A stretch of 64,000 nucleotides of DNA from Streptomyces sp. WMMB303 (GTDB lineage: Bacteria; Actinomycetota; Actinomycetes; Streptomycetales; Streptomycetaceae): contig NZ_JARKIN010000001.1 of the NCBI RefSeq assembly GCF_029351045.1, positions 2,318,001-2,382,000 of the forward strand. Direction: 5' to 3'. The position numbers were made by a program, and so were the translations under genes. Shown here one piece after another: positions 25,425 to 35,064 of this stretch; within the stretch, counting starts at the first letter, position 1; each line of letters begins with the position of its first letter. The notes under the pieces were generated by a model. It made no database searches, had not been told where the DNA came from, and saw nothing but the letters and a program-made list of their open reading frames with translations.

Positions 25425-27608
25425 ATGTTCGACACGGTGCTGGTCGCCAACCGCGGCGAGATCGCGGTGCGGGTGATCCGTACGCTGCGCAGGCTCGGCA
25501 TCCGCTCCGTCGCGGTGCACAGCGACGCGGATGCCGACGCCCGCCATGTGCGGGAGGCCGACACCGCCGTGCGGATCGGGCCCGCTGCGGCGGTCCACAG
25601 CTATCTGAGCGCGGACCGGCTGCTGGAGGCGGCCCGCCGCAGCGGCGCCCAAGCTGTCCATCCGGGGTACGGCTTCCTCGCCGAGAACGCGGCGTTCGCC
25701 CGGCGCTGCACCGAAGCGGGCCTCGTCTTCATCGGCCCGCCCGCGGAGGCCATCGAGCTGATGGGCGACAAAATCCGCGCCAAGGAGACCGTGTCCGCGG
25801 CGGAGGTGCCGGTGGTGCCCGGCTCCGCGGGCACCGGGCTGACCGACACCGAACTGGCCGCCGCAGCCCGGCAGACGGGTCTGCCGGTCCTGCTCAAGCC
25901 GTCGGCGGGCGGCGGCGGCAAGGGCATGCGGCTGGTGCGGGACGAGGCGGCACTGCCCGACGAGATCGCCGCGGCGCGGCGCGAGGCCAAGGGCGCCTTC
26001 GGCGATGACGGACTGCTCGTGGAACGGTGGATCGACCGACCGCGGCACATCGAGATCCAGGTCCTGGCGGACGGCCACGGCACCGTCCTGCACCTGGGCG
26101 AGCGCGAGTGCTCACTCCAGCGCCGCCACCAGAAGATCATCGAGGAGGCACCCAGCCCGCTGCTCGACGCGGCGACACGCGAGGCGATGGGGCAGGCGGC
26201 GGTGAACGCGGCGCGCTCGTGCGGCTACCGGGGCGCGGGCACGGTCGAGTTCATCGTGCCGGGCGACGGCTCCGGGTCCTACTACTTCATGGAGATGAAC
26301 ACCCGGCTCCAGGTGGAGCACCCGGTCACCGAACTGATCACCGGGCTGGACCTGGTGGAGTGGCAGGTGCGGGTGGCCGCCGGGGAGCCGCTGCCCTTCG
26401 GGCAGCAGGAGATCGCCCTCGACGGTCACGCGGTGGAGGCCCGGATCTGCGCGGAGACGGCGCGGCGCACGCCCGGTGCCGAGGACGGGCACGTGGACTT
26501 CCTGCCCTCGGCCGGGCGGGTGCTGCTGCTGGAGGAGCCGCAGGGCGACGGGGTGCGCACCGACTCCGGGCTCGCCGAGGGCACCGAAGTGGGCACGACC
26601 TACGACCCGATGCTCTCCAAGGTCATCGCCTGGGGCCCCGACCGGGCCGCCGCGCTGCGCGGGCTGCGCGCGGCACTCGCCCGCACGACGGTGCTCGGGG
26701 TGGAGACCAACACGGCGTTCCTGCGCGCCCTGCTCGGCCACCCCGAGGTCGCCTCCGGCGACCTGGACACCGGTCTGGTGGACCGCGTGGCGGCCGAACT
26801 GCTGCCCGGGAGCGTGCCCGACGAGGTGTACGGCGCCGCAGCACTGCTGCGGCAGGCGGCGCTCGCTCCGGGGGCCGGGACGGCACAGCCCCCGATCGGC
26901 CCGCCGCAGAATGCGGCCGCCGCGTCCGCGGCCGGCGGCTGGGTCAGCCCGTTCTCCGTGCCGTCCGGGTGGCGGCTCGGCGGGCAGCGGGCATGGACGG
27001 TGCACTCGCTGCGGGTACCGGGCCGCGACCCCGTGGCGGTCCGGGTCCGGCCCACCGCACCGGACGGCAGGCGCCCCGAGGAACTACCGGCGCCGGGCGA
27101 GATGGAGGTCAGCGTCGACGGCGCCACCCCGGTACGGGCGCGGCTGGCACCGGGCACCGAGACCGACGGCCCGACCGTCCGGCTCGACTGGGACGGCATG
27201 AGCCGCACCCTCAGCCGCGTCCGATGCGGGGACGGTGACACCCCGGGCGTGTGGCTGGGCAGGGACGGCGAAGCCTGGCAGGTGCGCGACCACGACCCGG
27301 TGGCGGACGCGTTGCGGCGGGCCGGTGGCGCACACGGTGCCGACGCGCTGACCGCGCCCATGCCGGGCACCGTCACGGTGGTCAAGGCGGCCGTCGGCGA
27401 CGAGGTCGCCGCGGGCCAGAGCCTGCTGGTGGTGGAGGCCATGAAGATGGAGCACGTGATCACGGCACCGCACGCGGGCCGGGTGGCCGAACTGGAAGTC
27501 ACGGCGGGCAGCACCGTGGCGATGGACCAGGTGCTCGCCGTCGTGGACCCGGCCGCCGACGGCGCACCGGCGACCGGAACGGAAGCGGCGACGGAGGCGA
27601 TGGGATGA
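25425..27608 (+). CDS. mccA: Methylcrotonyl-CoA carboxylase biotin carboxylase/BCCP (alpha) subunit
   Basis: A 727-aa alpha subunit: biotin carboxylase (about residues 1-450: [39 protein letters not shown]-grasp loop, [16 protein letters not shown]), a linker domain, and a C-terminal biotin carrier domain with EAMKMEH, biotinylated Lys at 674. ATG 25425 is chosen because GAGGAGAG lies 5 bases before it and the protein then begins exactly at the carboxylase fold; an in-frame GTG 36 codons upstream is unlikely. It carboxylates its own biotin and hands the carboxyl group to the beta subunit encoded by the preceding gene. The stop overlaps the next start (ATGA). Confidence 0.93.
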   Translation: MFDTVLVANRGEIAVRVIRTLRRLGIRSVAVHSDADADARHVREADTAVRIGPAAAVHSYLSADRLLEAARRSGAQAVHPGYGFLAENAAFARRCTEAGLVFIGPPAEAIELMGDKIRAKETVSAAEVPVVPGSAGTGLTDTELAAAARQTGLPVLLKPSAGGGGKGMRLVRDEAALPDEIAAARREAKGAFGDDGLLVERWIDRPRHIEIQVLADGHGTVLHLGERECSLQRRHQKIIEEAPSPLLDAATREAMGQAAVNAARSCGYRGAGTVEFIVPGDGSGSYYFMEMNTRLQVEHPVTELITGLDLVEWQVRVAAGEPLPFGQQEIALDGHAVEARICAETARRTPGAEDGHVDFLPSAGRVLLLEEPQGDGVRTDSGLAEGTEVGTTYDPMLSKVIAWGPDRAAALRGLRAALARTTVLGVETNTAFLRALLGHPEVASGDLDTGLVDRVAAELLPGSVPDEVYGAAALLRQAALAPGAGTAQPPIGPPQNAAAASAAGGWVSPFSVPSGWRLGGQRAWTVHSLRVPGRDPVAVRVRPTAPDGRRPEELPAPGEMEVSVDGATPVRARLAPGTETDGPTVRLDWDGMSRTLSRVRCGDGDTPGVWLGRDGEAWQVRDHDPVADALRRAGGAHGADALTAPMPGTVTVVKAAVGDEVAAGQSLLVVEAMKMEHVITAPHAGRVAELEVTAGSTVAMDQVLAVVDPAADGAPATGTEAATEAMG

Positions 27609-28732
27609 CGGACGCGACGAACTCTGCGGAACACACCGCTCCGGGGCGCCCCGCGGCTCCGGCCGCCGGCCCGGCGGACAGCGGCGGCACCCCGGGTGAG
27701 CTGCCGATGGTCTTCCCCATGGAGGGGCTGCCCACCCGGGTGCGGATCCACGAGGTCGGGCCGCGGGACGGGCTGCAGAACGAGTCGGCGATCGTCCCGG
27801 TCGAGGTGAAGGCGGAGTTCATCCGGCGGCTCGCCGCGGCCGGGCTGAGCACCGTGGAGGCCACCAGCTTCGTGCATCCCAAGTGGGTCCCCCAACTCGC
27901 CGACGCGGAGGAACTGTATCCGCGCCTGGCAGAGCTGGAGGGGGTGCGGCTGCCGGTGCTGGTGCCCAACGCGCGCGGCCTGGAGCGCGCGTCGGCGCTG
28001 GGCGCGCGGGAGGTGGCGGTGTTCGCGAGCGCCACGGAGTCGTTCGCCAAGGCCAACCTGAACCGCACGGTGGACGGCGCGCTGGAGATGTTCGAGCCCG
28101 TGGTGGCGCGCGCCAAGAGCGCGGGCCTCCGGGTGCGCGGCTATCTGTCGATGTGCTTCGGCGACCCGTGGGAGGGCCCGGTCCCGGTCGACCAGGTGGT
28201 GCGGGTGTGCCGGGCGCTGGCGGGGATGGGCTGCGACGAGCTGAGCCTGGGTGACACGATCGGCGTGGCCACTCCCGGCCATGTCCACGCGCTGCTCACG
28301 GCGCTCGGTACGGCAGGGCTGCCCGCTTCGGGCGTGCCCGCCGATTCCGCTCCGCCCGGCGGCCCCACGCTCGCCGTGCACTTCCACGACACCTACGGCC
28401 AGGCGCTCTCCAACACCCTGGCGGCACTCCAGCACGGAGTGGCCACGGTGGACGCCTCGGCCGGCGGGCTGGGCGGCTGCCCGTACGCCAGGAGCGCCAC
28501 CGGCAACCTCGCCACCGAGGATCTGGTCTGGATGCTGCACGGCCTCGGCATCGAGACGGGTGTCGACCTGGCCCGGCTCAGCGCCACCAGCACCTGGATG
28601 GCGCAGCAGCTGGGCCGCCCCAGCCCCTCCCGGACGGTTCGCGCCCTCGCCGGCCCGGCCGCTTCCTCCGCTTCCCCCTCTTCCGCGGAGTCCCGGAACA
28701 CCCCGGACTCCCCCGCCCGCAAGGAGCAGTGA
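27605..28732 (+). CDS. hmgL: Hydroxymethylglutaryl-CoA lyase
   Basis: Cleaves HMG-CoA to acetyl-CoA and acetoacetate, the last step of leucine breakdown, 375 aa. The TIM-barrel motifs are visible: [15 protein letters not shown] (catalytic Asp and Arg), [53 protein letters not shown] (metal-binding His pair) and the signature [20 protein letters not shown] with the active-site Cys. A Pro/Ala-rich N-terminal extension (about 40 residues) and a Ser/Pro-rich tail are probably disordered. It overlaps mccA at its start; the next gene begins 2 bases after its stop. Confidence 0.94.
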   Translation: MTDATNSAEHTAPGRPAAPAAGPADSGGTPGELPMVFPMEGLPTRVRIHEVGPRDGLQNESAIVPVEVKAEFIRRLAAAGLSTVEATSFVHPKWVPQLADAEELYPRLAELEGVRLPVLVPNARGLERASALGAREVAVFASATESFAKANLNRTVDGALEMFEPVVARAKSAGLRVRGYLSMCFGDPWEGPVPVDQVVRVCRALAGMGCDELSLGDTIGVATPGHVHALLTALGTAGLPASGVPADSAPPGGPTLAVHFHDTYGQALSNTLAALQHGVATVDASAGGLGGCPYARSATGNLATEDLVWMLHGLGIETGVDLARLSATSTWMAQQLGRPSPSRTVRALAGPAASSASPSSAESRNTPDSPARKEQ

Positions 28733-28734
28733 GC

Positions 28735-29901
28735 ATGGCACTCGACCACCGCCTCACCCCCGAACACGAGGAACTGCGCCGCACCGTCGAGGAGTTCGCC
28801 CACGAGGTGGTCGCCCCCAAGATCGGTGAGTTCTACGAGCGGCACGAGTTCCCGTACGAGATCGTCCAGCAGATGGGCTCCATGGGCCTGTTCGGCCTGC
28901 CCTTCCCGGAGGAGTACGGCGGGATGGGCGGCGACTACCTCGCGCTCTGCCTCGCCCTGGAGGAGCTGGCCCGGGTCGACTCCTCAGTGGCCATCACGCT
29001 GGAGGCGGGGGTGTCGCTGGGCGCGATGCCCGTGTACCTCTTCGGCACCGAGGAGCAGAAGCAGGAGTGGCTGCCCCGGCTGTGCGCGGGCGAGCTGCTG
29101 GGCGCCTTCGGACTGACCGAGCCGGAGTGCGGTTCGGACGCGGGCGGCACCCGCACCACCGCTGTCCTGGACGAGGAAGCCGGGGAATGGGTGATCAACG
29201 GCAGCAAGTCCTTCATCACCAACTCCGGCACGGACATAACGGGCCTGGTCACGGTGACCGCTGTCACCGGGCGCAAGGAGAACGGCGGCCCGCGCATCTC
29301 CACCATCATCGTCCCCTCCGGCACCCCTGGGTTCACGGTGGCGCCCGCCTACTCGAAGGTCGGCTGGAACGCGTCGGACACCCATGAGCTGTCCTTCACG
29401 GATGTGCGCGTACCCCGCGCCAATCTGCTCGGCGAGCAGGGCCGCGGCTATGCCCAGTTCCTGCGGATCCTGGACGAGGGCCGAATCGCGATCTCCGCGC
29501 TGGCCACCGGGCTCGCGCAGGGCTGTGTGGACGAGTCGGTCCGCTACGCCAACACCCGTACGGCGTTCGGCAAGCCCATCGGCGCCAATCAGGCCATCCA
29601 ATTCAAGATCGCGGACATGGAGATGCGGGCTCACACCTCCCGGGTGGCCTGGCGGGACGCAGCCGCCCGGCTGCTGGCCGGCGAGCCGTTCAAGAAGGAG
29701 GCGGCGCTGGCCAAGCTGTACTCCTCCGAGAGCGCCGTCACCAACGCCCGTGAGGCCACCCAGGTCCACGGCGGCTACGGATTCATGAACGAGTACCCGG
29801 TGGCACGCATGTGGCGGGACGCGAAGATCCTGGAGATCGGCGAGGGCACCAGCGAGGTCCAGCGCATGCTGGTGGCCCGCGAGTTGGGCGTGGGCGAGTG
29901 A
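28735..29901 (+). CDS. acdH: Acyl-CoA dehydrogenase of the leucine/isovalerate operon
   Basis: FAD-dependent acyl-CoA dehydrogenase, 388 aa; last gene of the operon. Landmarks are GLTEPECGSDAGGT, VINGSKSFITNSGTD and ILEIGEGTSEVQRMLVARELG. The Glu in GEGT is the catalytic base of short/medium-chain-type enzymes. ATG 28735 is chosen over GTG 28729 because AAGGAG (28721-28726) is 8 bases from the ATG but only 2 from the GTG. The operon position implies branched short-chain acyl-CoA (isovaleryl- or isobutyryl-CoA) as substrate, and Streptomyces acdH genes next to hmgL have been linked to branched-chain amino acid use. Catalytic-base placement differs from the second dehydrogenase at 21445. Confidence 0.9.
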   Translation: MALDHRLTPEHEELRRTVEEFAHEVVAPKIGEFYERHEFPYEIVQQMGSMGLFGLPFPEEYGGMGGDYLALCLALEELARVDSSVAITLEAGVSLGAMPVYLFGTEEQKQEWLPRLCAGELLGAFGLTEPECGSDAGGTRTTAVLDEEAGEWVINGSKSFITNSGTDITGLVTVTAVTGRKENGGPRISTIIVPSGTPGFTVAPAYSKVGWNASDTHELSFTDVRVPRANLLGEQGRGYAQFLRILDEGRIAISALATGLAQGCVDESVRYANTRTAFGKPIGANQAIQFKIADMEMRAHTSRVAWRDAAARLLAGEPFKKEAALAKLYSSESAVTNAREATQVHGGYGFMNEYPVARMWRDAKILEIGEGTSEVQRMLVARELGVGE

Positions 29902-30003
29902 CCCCCGTACCCCGCGGCTGAACAGAGCCCCCGGCCCCGGCCGCCCCCCCGTCCCGGAGGGATGCGCGCCCTTGATGCTTCGACCGGGGCGGGGTTCTGG
30001 CCG

Positions 30004-30564
30004 TCATTCGTGGTGCCGGTTGCGGCGATAGAGGGCGTCGACCGACTCCGGAACGGCATCGGGATCGACAGGCAGCCGGGCACACACCCCGCACCGCCAC
30101 TCCTCCAAACCGGGACCGGTGCACCGGGCATGGATGACCAGGCGCAGATCCCACCTGGCGGGGCAGACCGCACAGCGGTAGGGAGCTGCGGGCAGCGCCC
30201 CGGTGCGGGCAGCGGCCAGAAGCCGCACACACGCCTCCAGTTGCACGGGTGGCGGATCATGCGCCAGCCAGTACAGACCGAAGCGGACCGGCGGAAGACC
30301 CACGCCCGCATCGCGGGCCACTCCCCACGCCCACGCCTCCCGCTCGGCAGCCAACGCCAGACGACTGGCCGGATGCGTGGCCGGATACCGGATCTCCGCA
30401 CCCCGAGCCCGCCACGCCAGATGCGAGAGAACCGCCGTCCTCTCGGCAAGCGGTGCATCCGTCCACACGGTGGGGGCGGCCACCTCGGCGCCGTCCCCGT
30501 GCTGTCCCAGCCCCTCGACCACGACCCCCAACAGAACGAGCGGCACATCCTGGCCAGCGGTCAC
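30004..30564 (-). CDS. Hypothetical protein with cysteine pairs
   Basis: An unrecognised 186-aa protein. The first ~120 residues are Ala/Leu/Arg-rich and probably helical. The last 60 contain CAVCPARW (about residue 130) and CGVCARLP (about residue 160), two CxxC pairs that could bind one zinc ion. There is no signal peptide or membrane segment. The ATG overlaps the stop of the upstream 96-aa gene (ATGA), so the two are translated together. It belongs to a run of three small genes behind an XRE regulator, all on the minus strand, with no counterpart function visible nearby. Confidence 0.6.
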   Translation of the reverse strand: MTAGQDVPLVLLGVVVEGLGQHGDGAEVAAPTVWTDAPLAERTAVLSHLAWRARGAEIRYPATHPASRLALAAEREAWAWGVARDAGVGLPPVRFGLYWLAHDPPPVQLEACVRLLAAARTGALPAAPYRCAVCPARWDLRLVIHARCTGPGLEEWRCGVCARLPVDPDAVPESVDALYRRNRHHE

Positions 30565-30851
30565 GACTCACTCTCCCGAGCGGCGGCCTCGGGCAGGCAG
30601 TATCGGCAACGAGCACTGACCACGCGCCCCTTCCCCTTACGGTTGCTGGTCAGTTCGAGGGGCTGCGCGCAACGACGGCAGGTGCCGTACCAGGCACCGC
30701 GCCGAGGCACTCTCGCCCGGGACTCAGCCGACACCGCGAACGCCCCCTCCCCAGCAACGCGCACACCGACACGGCGGCCACGCCGAGCTGACAGCGCAAC
30801 GTCCACGGCCCCGCAGTCGGCGCCACCGCCCCCAGGTGCGACCTCCATCAC
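30561..30851 (-). CDS. Small zinc-ribbon-like hypothetical protein
   Basis: A 96-aa protein, Gly/Ala/Arg-rich at the N-terminus, with a C-terminal four-cysteine module: CRRC (about residue 58) and CRYC (about residue 81), separated by LELTSNRKGKGRVVSA. This is a plausible zinc ribbon of the kind that binds nucleic acid. It lies 24 bases downstream of the 99-aa gene and overlaps the 186-aa gene. The sequence suggests small DNA- or RNA-binding accessory proteins, but function is unknown. The start may be one codon further in (MEV). Confidence 0.55.
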   Translation of the reverse strand: MMEVAPGGGGADCGAVDVALSARRGRRVGVRVAGEGAFAVSAESRARVPRRGAWYGTCRRCAQPLELTSNRKGKGRVVSARCRYCLPEAAARESES

Positions 30852-30875
30852 GGGAGACCCGGACCCGCAGCGCGC

Positions 30876-31175
30876 TCATACCCGACGACTCCCCACCAAC
30901 CGCCGTCCAAGCTCACGCAACCCGCGAAGTCTCCGCTCCAACGCGGCGTCGTGCTCCGCACACTCCCCGGCCGTGGCAGGACGCACGTCCTCCGGGCGAG
31001 CCCGCCACTCACCGCCGGTCGGAGCCACCAGGACATACCGCGCCGGAGAACCACCGCAGACAAGCTGGGCCCGCCCCACCCATGGCACCTCGGACGGCAC
31101 CACCTGCCGCGTCGCCTCATCCACCACATAGTCACCACGCCTGTGGCGCGGGGTGTCCTGCCGTTCGGCATCCAT
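30876..31175 (-). CDS. Small hypothetical protein
   Basis: A 99-aa, Arg-rich protein (MDAERQDTPRHRRGDYVVDEATRQ...). A probable small beta domain (QLVCGGSPARYVLVAPTGGEWRARPEDVRPA) is followed by an amphipathic helix (CAEHDAALERRLRGLRELGRRLVG). AGGAG lies 5 bases before the ATG. It is the first of three tandem small genes and starts 97 bases after the stop of the XRE regulator gene on the same strand. No known family is recognised. A competing frame at almost the same place lacks the ribosome-binding site. Confidence 0.6.
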   Translation of the reverse strand: MDAERQDTPRHRRGDYVVDEATRQVVPSEVPWVGRAQLVCGGSPARYVLVAPTGGEWRARPEDVRPATAGECAEHDAALERRLRGLRELGRRLVGSRRV

Positions 31176-31272
31176 GACGACTCCTCTGCTGAGTGATCAG
31201 ACAGTCACCGAACGTAGGAGTCGCAGCGAGCAAGAGGAGACACAGAATGTGCCCCCTCCATACGGGTGACGC

Positions 31273-32517
31273 TCAGGCCGCCAGGACGCCGATCCTCACC
31301 GCGAGTTCGGCGGCCCTGCGCCGCCGCTCCGGGCTCCTGGCCTCTGTCTCCTCCAGCACGATCCGCCGCGCGTAGCCGTTGTAGCGGATCGTTTCCGGGG
31401 CCGCCTCGAACGCCTTGTCCAGCGTGGCCAGCGCCGCCTCCGGCTGCCCGTCCAACTGGTAGCCACGCGCCTCCTCGATACGGTGCCGGGAGCGGCGGGG
31501 CCGGGAGGGGATCGTGGTGGCGTCCGCAGCGGCCGCCTGCCGCGCACTCTCGCCACCTGCGTGGAGCTCCACGGCGATCGTCAGGGCGTGGGCGTCCATG
31601 ATGGGTCGCGAGAAGGACGTGACCGGGTGGTAGTACGTCTCAGGCAGCCGAAGGGCCTTCGCACGGGCCTTGTCCCACCATCCCCACGCCGATCCGGTGT
31701 CGCCCCGCCGGGCCGCGGTGTATCCCGCCTCGAACTCCAATGCCCCCGCGATGGCGAGAACCTCGTGACCGGCGTCAGGAAGGCCGGACTCGAGGTACTC
31801 CAGGGTGCCCATCGTGACGGCGTCGGCGGCATCGAATTGTGCGGAGTCGCGGTGAGCCTGGGCGGTGAGCCACGCGGCGACACCGATGGCGTGCGGATCC
31901 TCCGACTCCTGCGCGGCGACCATGGCACGCTCGACGATGCGCCACAGCAACGCCGGATCCGGCTGGTAGGCGACGAAGAACTGCGCCAGGCAGTACACCT
32001 CGGACAGCACGGCCTGTGCGGCCCGCCGGTCAGCGGCTGTGTCCGCCTGGCGCACGGCGAGTTGCGCGTCGCGGATCAGATCGGGCAGGAGCACGCCGAT
32101 GACGTCTCGATGGTTCGCCGCCTGGTGCCGCGCCGTCCATGCCTGGGCCAGCCGAGCGGCGACATGCTCGCGCGGGGACGCTTCCCGTCCGAGGTCCAGA
32201 GGGAAGCGACCCACTGCCGCGGCGACCGCGGGAAGGCGTGCATGCCCGGGACCGATGAAGAGATCCACGTCCGCGCGCCGGTCGCCCGTCAGCTCCGCGA
32301 GGGACCGGACGCGGAGGATCTCGGCGATGCGCAGGATCATGGGAAGTCTCGGGGTCTGGAGCCGACCGTTCTCGACCTGCTTCACCCAGCTCGGCGACAT
32401 GCCGAGCAGGCCGGCGAGCACGGTGCGCGGGATGCCACGCCGTTCGCGGAGGATCTGCATCCGCTGGCCGAATGCCAGCGGCTCGGTGTCAGGGATCGGG
32501 GAACCATCTCGAGACAC
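31273..32517 (-). CDS. XRE-family helix-turn-helix regulator with TPR-like C-terminal domain
   Basis: A 414-aa regulator. The helix-turn-helix is FGQRMQILRERRGIPRTVLAGLLGMSPSWVKQVENG (about residues 15-52), followed by LPMILRIAEILRVRSLAELTG. A long helical, TPR-like C-terminal part has repeated Ala-rich helices and conserved GPGHARLPAV near residue 88. The GTG at 32517 is chosen: GAGAGGGG lies 7 bases upstream, and related Streptomyces proteins start with SRDGSPIPDTEPLAFGQRM. A longer open frame continues upstream through the 3' end of the hexosaminidase gene on the same strand in another frame and is not real. Such regulators are abundant in Streptomyces and often act on adjacent small genes, here the three at 30004-31175. 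Confidence 0.82.
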   Translation of the reverse strand: MSRDGSPIPDTEPLAFGQRMQILRERRGIPRTVLAGLLGMSPSWVKQVENGRLQTPRLPMILRIAEILRVRSLAELTGDRRADVDLFIGPGHARLPAVAAAVGRFPLDLGREASPREHVAARLAQAWTARHQAANHRDVIGVLLPDLIRDAQLAVRQADTAADRRAAQAVLSEVYCLAQFFVAYQPDPALLWRIVERAMVAAQESEDPHAIGVAAWLTAQAHRDSAQFDAADAVTMGTLEYLESGLPDAGHEVLAIAGALEFEAGYTAARRGDTGSAWGWWDKARAKALRLPETYYHPVTSFSRPIMDAHALTIAVELHAGGESARQAAAADATTIPSRPRRSRHRIEEARGYQLDGQPEAALATLDKAFEAAPETIRYNGYARRIVLEETEARSPERRRRAAELAVRIGVLAA

Positions 32518-32741
32518 TGCCTTGCCCCTCTCTGCACGGCTCGACGCCGCCAGGATATGGGCGTGGGGCCGTAGTTGTACCCAGGCCGAGAGCGCACCTC
32601 GTCGCCGATGGTGAGCCGCACCCGCGAAGCGGGCAGGCAGCGCGGCATTCCGGTGGGAACGGCGACTCGAAAACCGGGTATGCGCCGGCGAGCCGATGGA
32701 ACTGCTCGAAGCGGGCTCCGCAGGGGTCTGGGGTCTCCGCA

Positions 32742-32778
32742 GGGCCCGCGGCGCCGCGCGGTGACGGCGCCGCGGACC
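32742..32778 (-). terminator. Terminator of the hexosaminidase gene
   Basis: A 15-bp stem (GGGnCCGCGGCGCCG and complement, one mismatch) with an 8-base loop, 21 bases beyond the stop of the GH20 gene on the minus strand. The rest of the 281-base gap to the XRE gene holds only that gene's likely promoter. Confidence 0.7.
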
Positions 32779-32798
32779 CGGTACCGCCCCGGGTGCGG

Positions 32799-34490
32799 TC
32801 AGCGGGGCCAGGGGACCTGAGGTGAGCGGTAGTAGTTGATTCCCATCCGCTCCCAGCGGCTGCCCTGCCGGGCCAGGCGCTCCCGGTAGCCGTCCCAGTC
32901 GTGGGTGGCGGCGGGCGACCAGCCCAGTTCGGCCAGCCCCGGCAGGCGCGGGAAGGCCAGGTATTCGAGCTGTGCGCTGGTCTCGGTGGTCTCCGACCAC
33001 AGCGGCGCCTCGATTCCGAGAACGGCTTCCTCGGGTACTCCTTCCAGATAGCGGGCCGGGTCCCAGTCGTAGGAGCGCCGCACCGGCACATATCCGGCCC
33101 AGGAGAGCCCCAGCGGAGTGTTCTTGTCGTACTTCATGTCCAGGTAGGCCCGGTCGGCCGGGGAGAGCACCAGCCTGGTGCCCTGCCGCGCGGCCTCGGC
33201 GACCTGGCGGCGCTCCTCGGCTCCGGTCCGGTCGTAGCCCCAGTACTGGGCGACGGTGCCGGGAGCGGGGGCGGCGGTGATCTGGTGCCAGCCGACGGCC
33301 TGCTTGCCGTGTGCGGCGACGAGGGGCTGTACCCGCCGCATGAAGGCGACGTAGTCCTCGTGGCTGGTGGAGTGCGCCTCGTCGCCGCCGATGTGGAGGT
33401 AGCGGCCGGGGGTGAGGGCCGCGAGTTCGCGGAGCACGTCGTCGACGAAGTCGTAGGTCCGTTTCAGGGGCACGCACAGGGAGCTGAATCCGACCTCGGT
33501 GCCGGTGTAGCGGGGCGGCGCCTCGCCGTCGCAGTTGAGTTCGGCGTAGGAGGCCAGTGCCGCGTTGGTGTGTCCGGGCATGTCGATCTCGGGGAGGACG
33601 GTCAGATGCCGGGCCGCGGCGTAGCGCACGATCGCGCGGTAGTCGGCCTTGGTGTAGAAGCCGCCGGGCCCGCCGCCGACCTCGGTGCCGCCGCCGTAGT
33701 CGGCCAGCCGGGGCCAGGAGTCGATGGCGAGGCGCCAGCCCTGGTCGTCGGAGAGGTGCAGATGGAGGGTGTTGATCTTGTAGAGGGCGAGCTGGTCGAT
33801 GTACCGCTTGACCGCCGGGACGGGGAAGAAGTGGCGGGAGACGTCCAGCATGGCGCCCCGGTAGGCGAAGCGCGGGGTGTCGGTGATGACGCCCCCGGCG
33901 AGCTGCCAGGGGCCGGGCTGCTCGGTACGGGCTTCGACGGCGGCGGGGAGGAGCTGCCGGATGGTCTGCACCCCGTGGAAGAGCCCGGCGGCGTCCCGGG
34001 CGGTGAGCCGCGCGGCGTGGGCATCGACCTCGAGCCGGTAGCCCTCGCCGCCCGGCGCCCGGTCGCCGTCGAGCCGCAGGTGGATGCCGTCGCGCCCGGG
34101 GCGGGTGGTGATGGGCAGCCGGTAGCCGGTGGCGGGCCGCAGCAGTGCGGCGAGCTGCTCGGCCACCTCCCGTGCCGCCCGCGCGGACCCCGCCTCCTGC
34201 GCGGTGCTCGTGGTGCCGCTGTCCGGCCCGCCATGCTGCGGCCGGTTCCCGCGGCGGTCGGGCGCCCGGTCGGCCGCGGTGTGCACGCGGATCACCGTCC
34301 GCGGGGTGAGCGTGTAGGGCCTGCCCCGTTCCTGCACCGAGGCGGGTGCGGGTATCACCTGATCGAGTGGTGTGGGCCGGGCTCTGGCACGCGCGGAGGC
34401 CGCATCGGCTGCGCCGGGGGTGGCGGGCAGTGCGGAGGCGGCGAGCAGCGAGGCGCACAGGACCAGTAACGGTGTGAGTCGTCGTCCCAT
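32799..34490 (-). CDS. Secreted beta-N-acetylhexosaminidase, GH20
   Basis: Exo-hydrolase releasing N-acetylglucosamine (or GalNAc) from chitin-derived or cell-wall oligosaccharides, 563 aa. An N-terminal export signal (MGRRLTPLLVLCASLLAASALPATPGAADA) is followed by an Ala/Arg-rich spacer, a GH20b-type N-domain (about 40-200), and the catalytic barrel. The barrel contains GAMLDVSRHFFPV, HLHLSDDQGWRL, EIDMPGHTNAAL and the catalytic pair in HIGGDEAH (Asp370, Glu371). The closing strand YRSPQVPWPR is complete. It lies upstream of glmS, on the opposite strand, which fits an amino-sugar neighbourhood. Confidence 0.93.
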   Translation of the reverse strand: MGRRLTPLLVLCASLLAASALPATPGAADAASARARARPTPLDQVIPAPASVQERGRPYTLTPRTVIRVHTAADRAPDRRGNRPQHGGPDSGTTSTAQEAGSARAAREVAEQLAALLRPATGYRLPITTRPGRDGIHLRLDGDRAPGGEGYRLEVDAHAARLTARDAAGLFHGVQTIRQLLPAAVEARTEQPGPWQLAGGVITDTPRFAYRGAMLDVSRHFFPVPAVKRYIDQLALYKINTLHLHLSDDQGWRLAIDSWPRLADYGGGTEVGGGPGGFYTKADYRAIVRYAAARHLTVLPEIDMPGHTNAALASYAELNCDGEAPPRYTGTEVGFSSLCVPLKRTYDFVDDVLRELAALTPGRYLHIGGDEAHSTSHEDYVAFMRRVQPLVAAHGKQAVGWHQITAAPAPGTVAQYWGYDRTGAEERRQVAEAARQGTRLVLSPADRAYLDMKYDKNTPLGLSWAGYVPVRRSYDWDPARYLEGVPEEAVLGIEAPLWSETTETSAQLEYLAFPRLPGLAELGWSPAATHDWDGYRERLARQGSRWERMGINYYRSPQVPWPR

Positions 34491-34714
34491 CAGCGATCCC
34501 TCCGGGATCCGCGGCGGGCCCGGGTGAACGGTCCTTCACCCGGGGTGGCGCACTCTCAACGAAAGCCGTGTTCAGGACACTTCGTCATACTGACGGCCGC
34601 ACATGAAGCCGGGAAGGGATCGGTACGTACCTATTCTGGTCCGTTTTCGCCACGCCGTGCCCGCTATCGGGCAGATTTCTTGCGATCGGGACGCGGAAAC
34701 CGCAGTATCGACGG

Positions 34715-34993
34715 GTGCTCGACGCCCCGACACCGGTCCACGACGACCTCATCGACCACCTGGTCCGCACCACGCCGCTGCAGCGCGGCGAGGCGGTCCG
34801 GGTGGTGCTGGACGTCCTGTCGTATTTCGACGAGACGGCTACCGAGTTCGTCCGCCGTCGGCACCGCGAGCTCCAGGCCAAGGGCCTGGCGAACCCGGAG
34901 ATCTTCGAACGTATCGAGGCCGAGCTGCCACACCGGGCCGTCGCACCGCCCGAGCTGTCCCTCAGACAGCTCCGCCGCATCGTGTACGGCTGA
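34715..34993 (+). CDS. Small conserved actinobacterial protein next to glmS
   Basis: A 92-aa, mostly helical, soluble protein (VLDAPTPVHDDLIDHLVRTTPLQRGEAVRVVLDVLSYFDETATEFVRRRH...). The GTG start is the first in-frame start; no strong ribosome-binding site is visible. It resembles conserved Streptomyces proteins of about this length, and the region HLVRTTPLQRGEAVRVVLDVLSYF looks like a helix-turn-helix or helical hairpin. It precedes glmS by 71 bases on the same strand and might be co-transcribed. Function unknown. Confidence 0.6.
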   Translation: MLDAPTPVHDDLIDHLVRTTPLQRGEAVRVVLDVLSYFDETATEFVRRRHRELQAKGLANPEIFERIEAELPHRAVAPPELSLRQLRRIVYG

Positions 34994-35064
34994 GCGCGGA
35001 GCAGCGCCTGCAGAGGCAGACCATCCTCAACAACGGCACGACAGAGAGGCAGGGCATCAGCAGT

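Noticed and set aside
26600..28741. 713-codon minus-strand frame over mccA and hmgL
   Set aside because: Antisense shadow; the plus-strand genes have complete family motifs and overlapping starts.
31273..34539. 1088-codon frame joining the XRE regulator with upstream sequence
   Set aside because: The upstream two thirds lies in another frame over the hexosaminidase gene on the same strand and lacks any domain; the XRE gene starts at GTG 32517.
34994..35064. glmS ribozyme/riboswitch upstream of glmS
   Set aside because: Only 71 bases are available, without the ribozyme core; this element is typical of Firmicutes.
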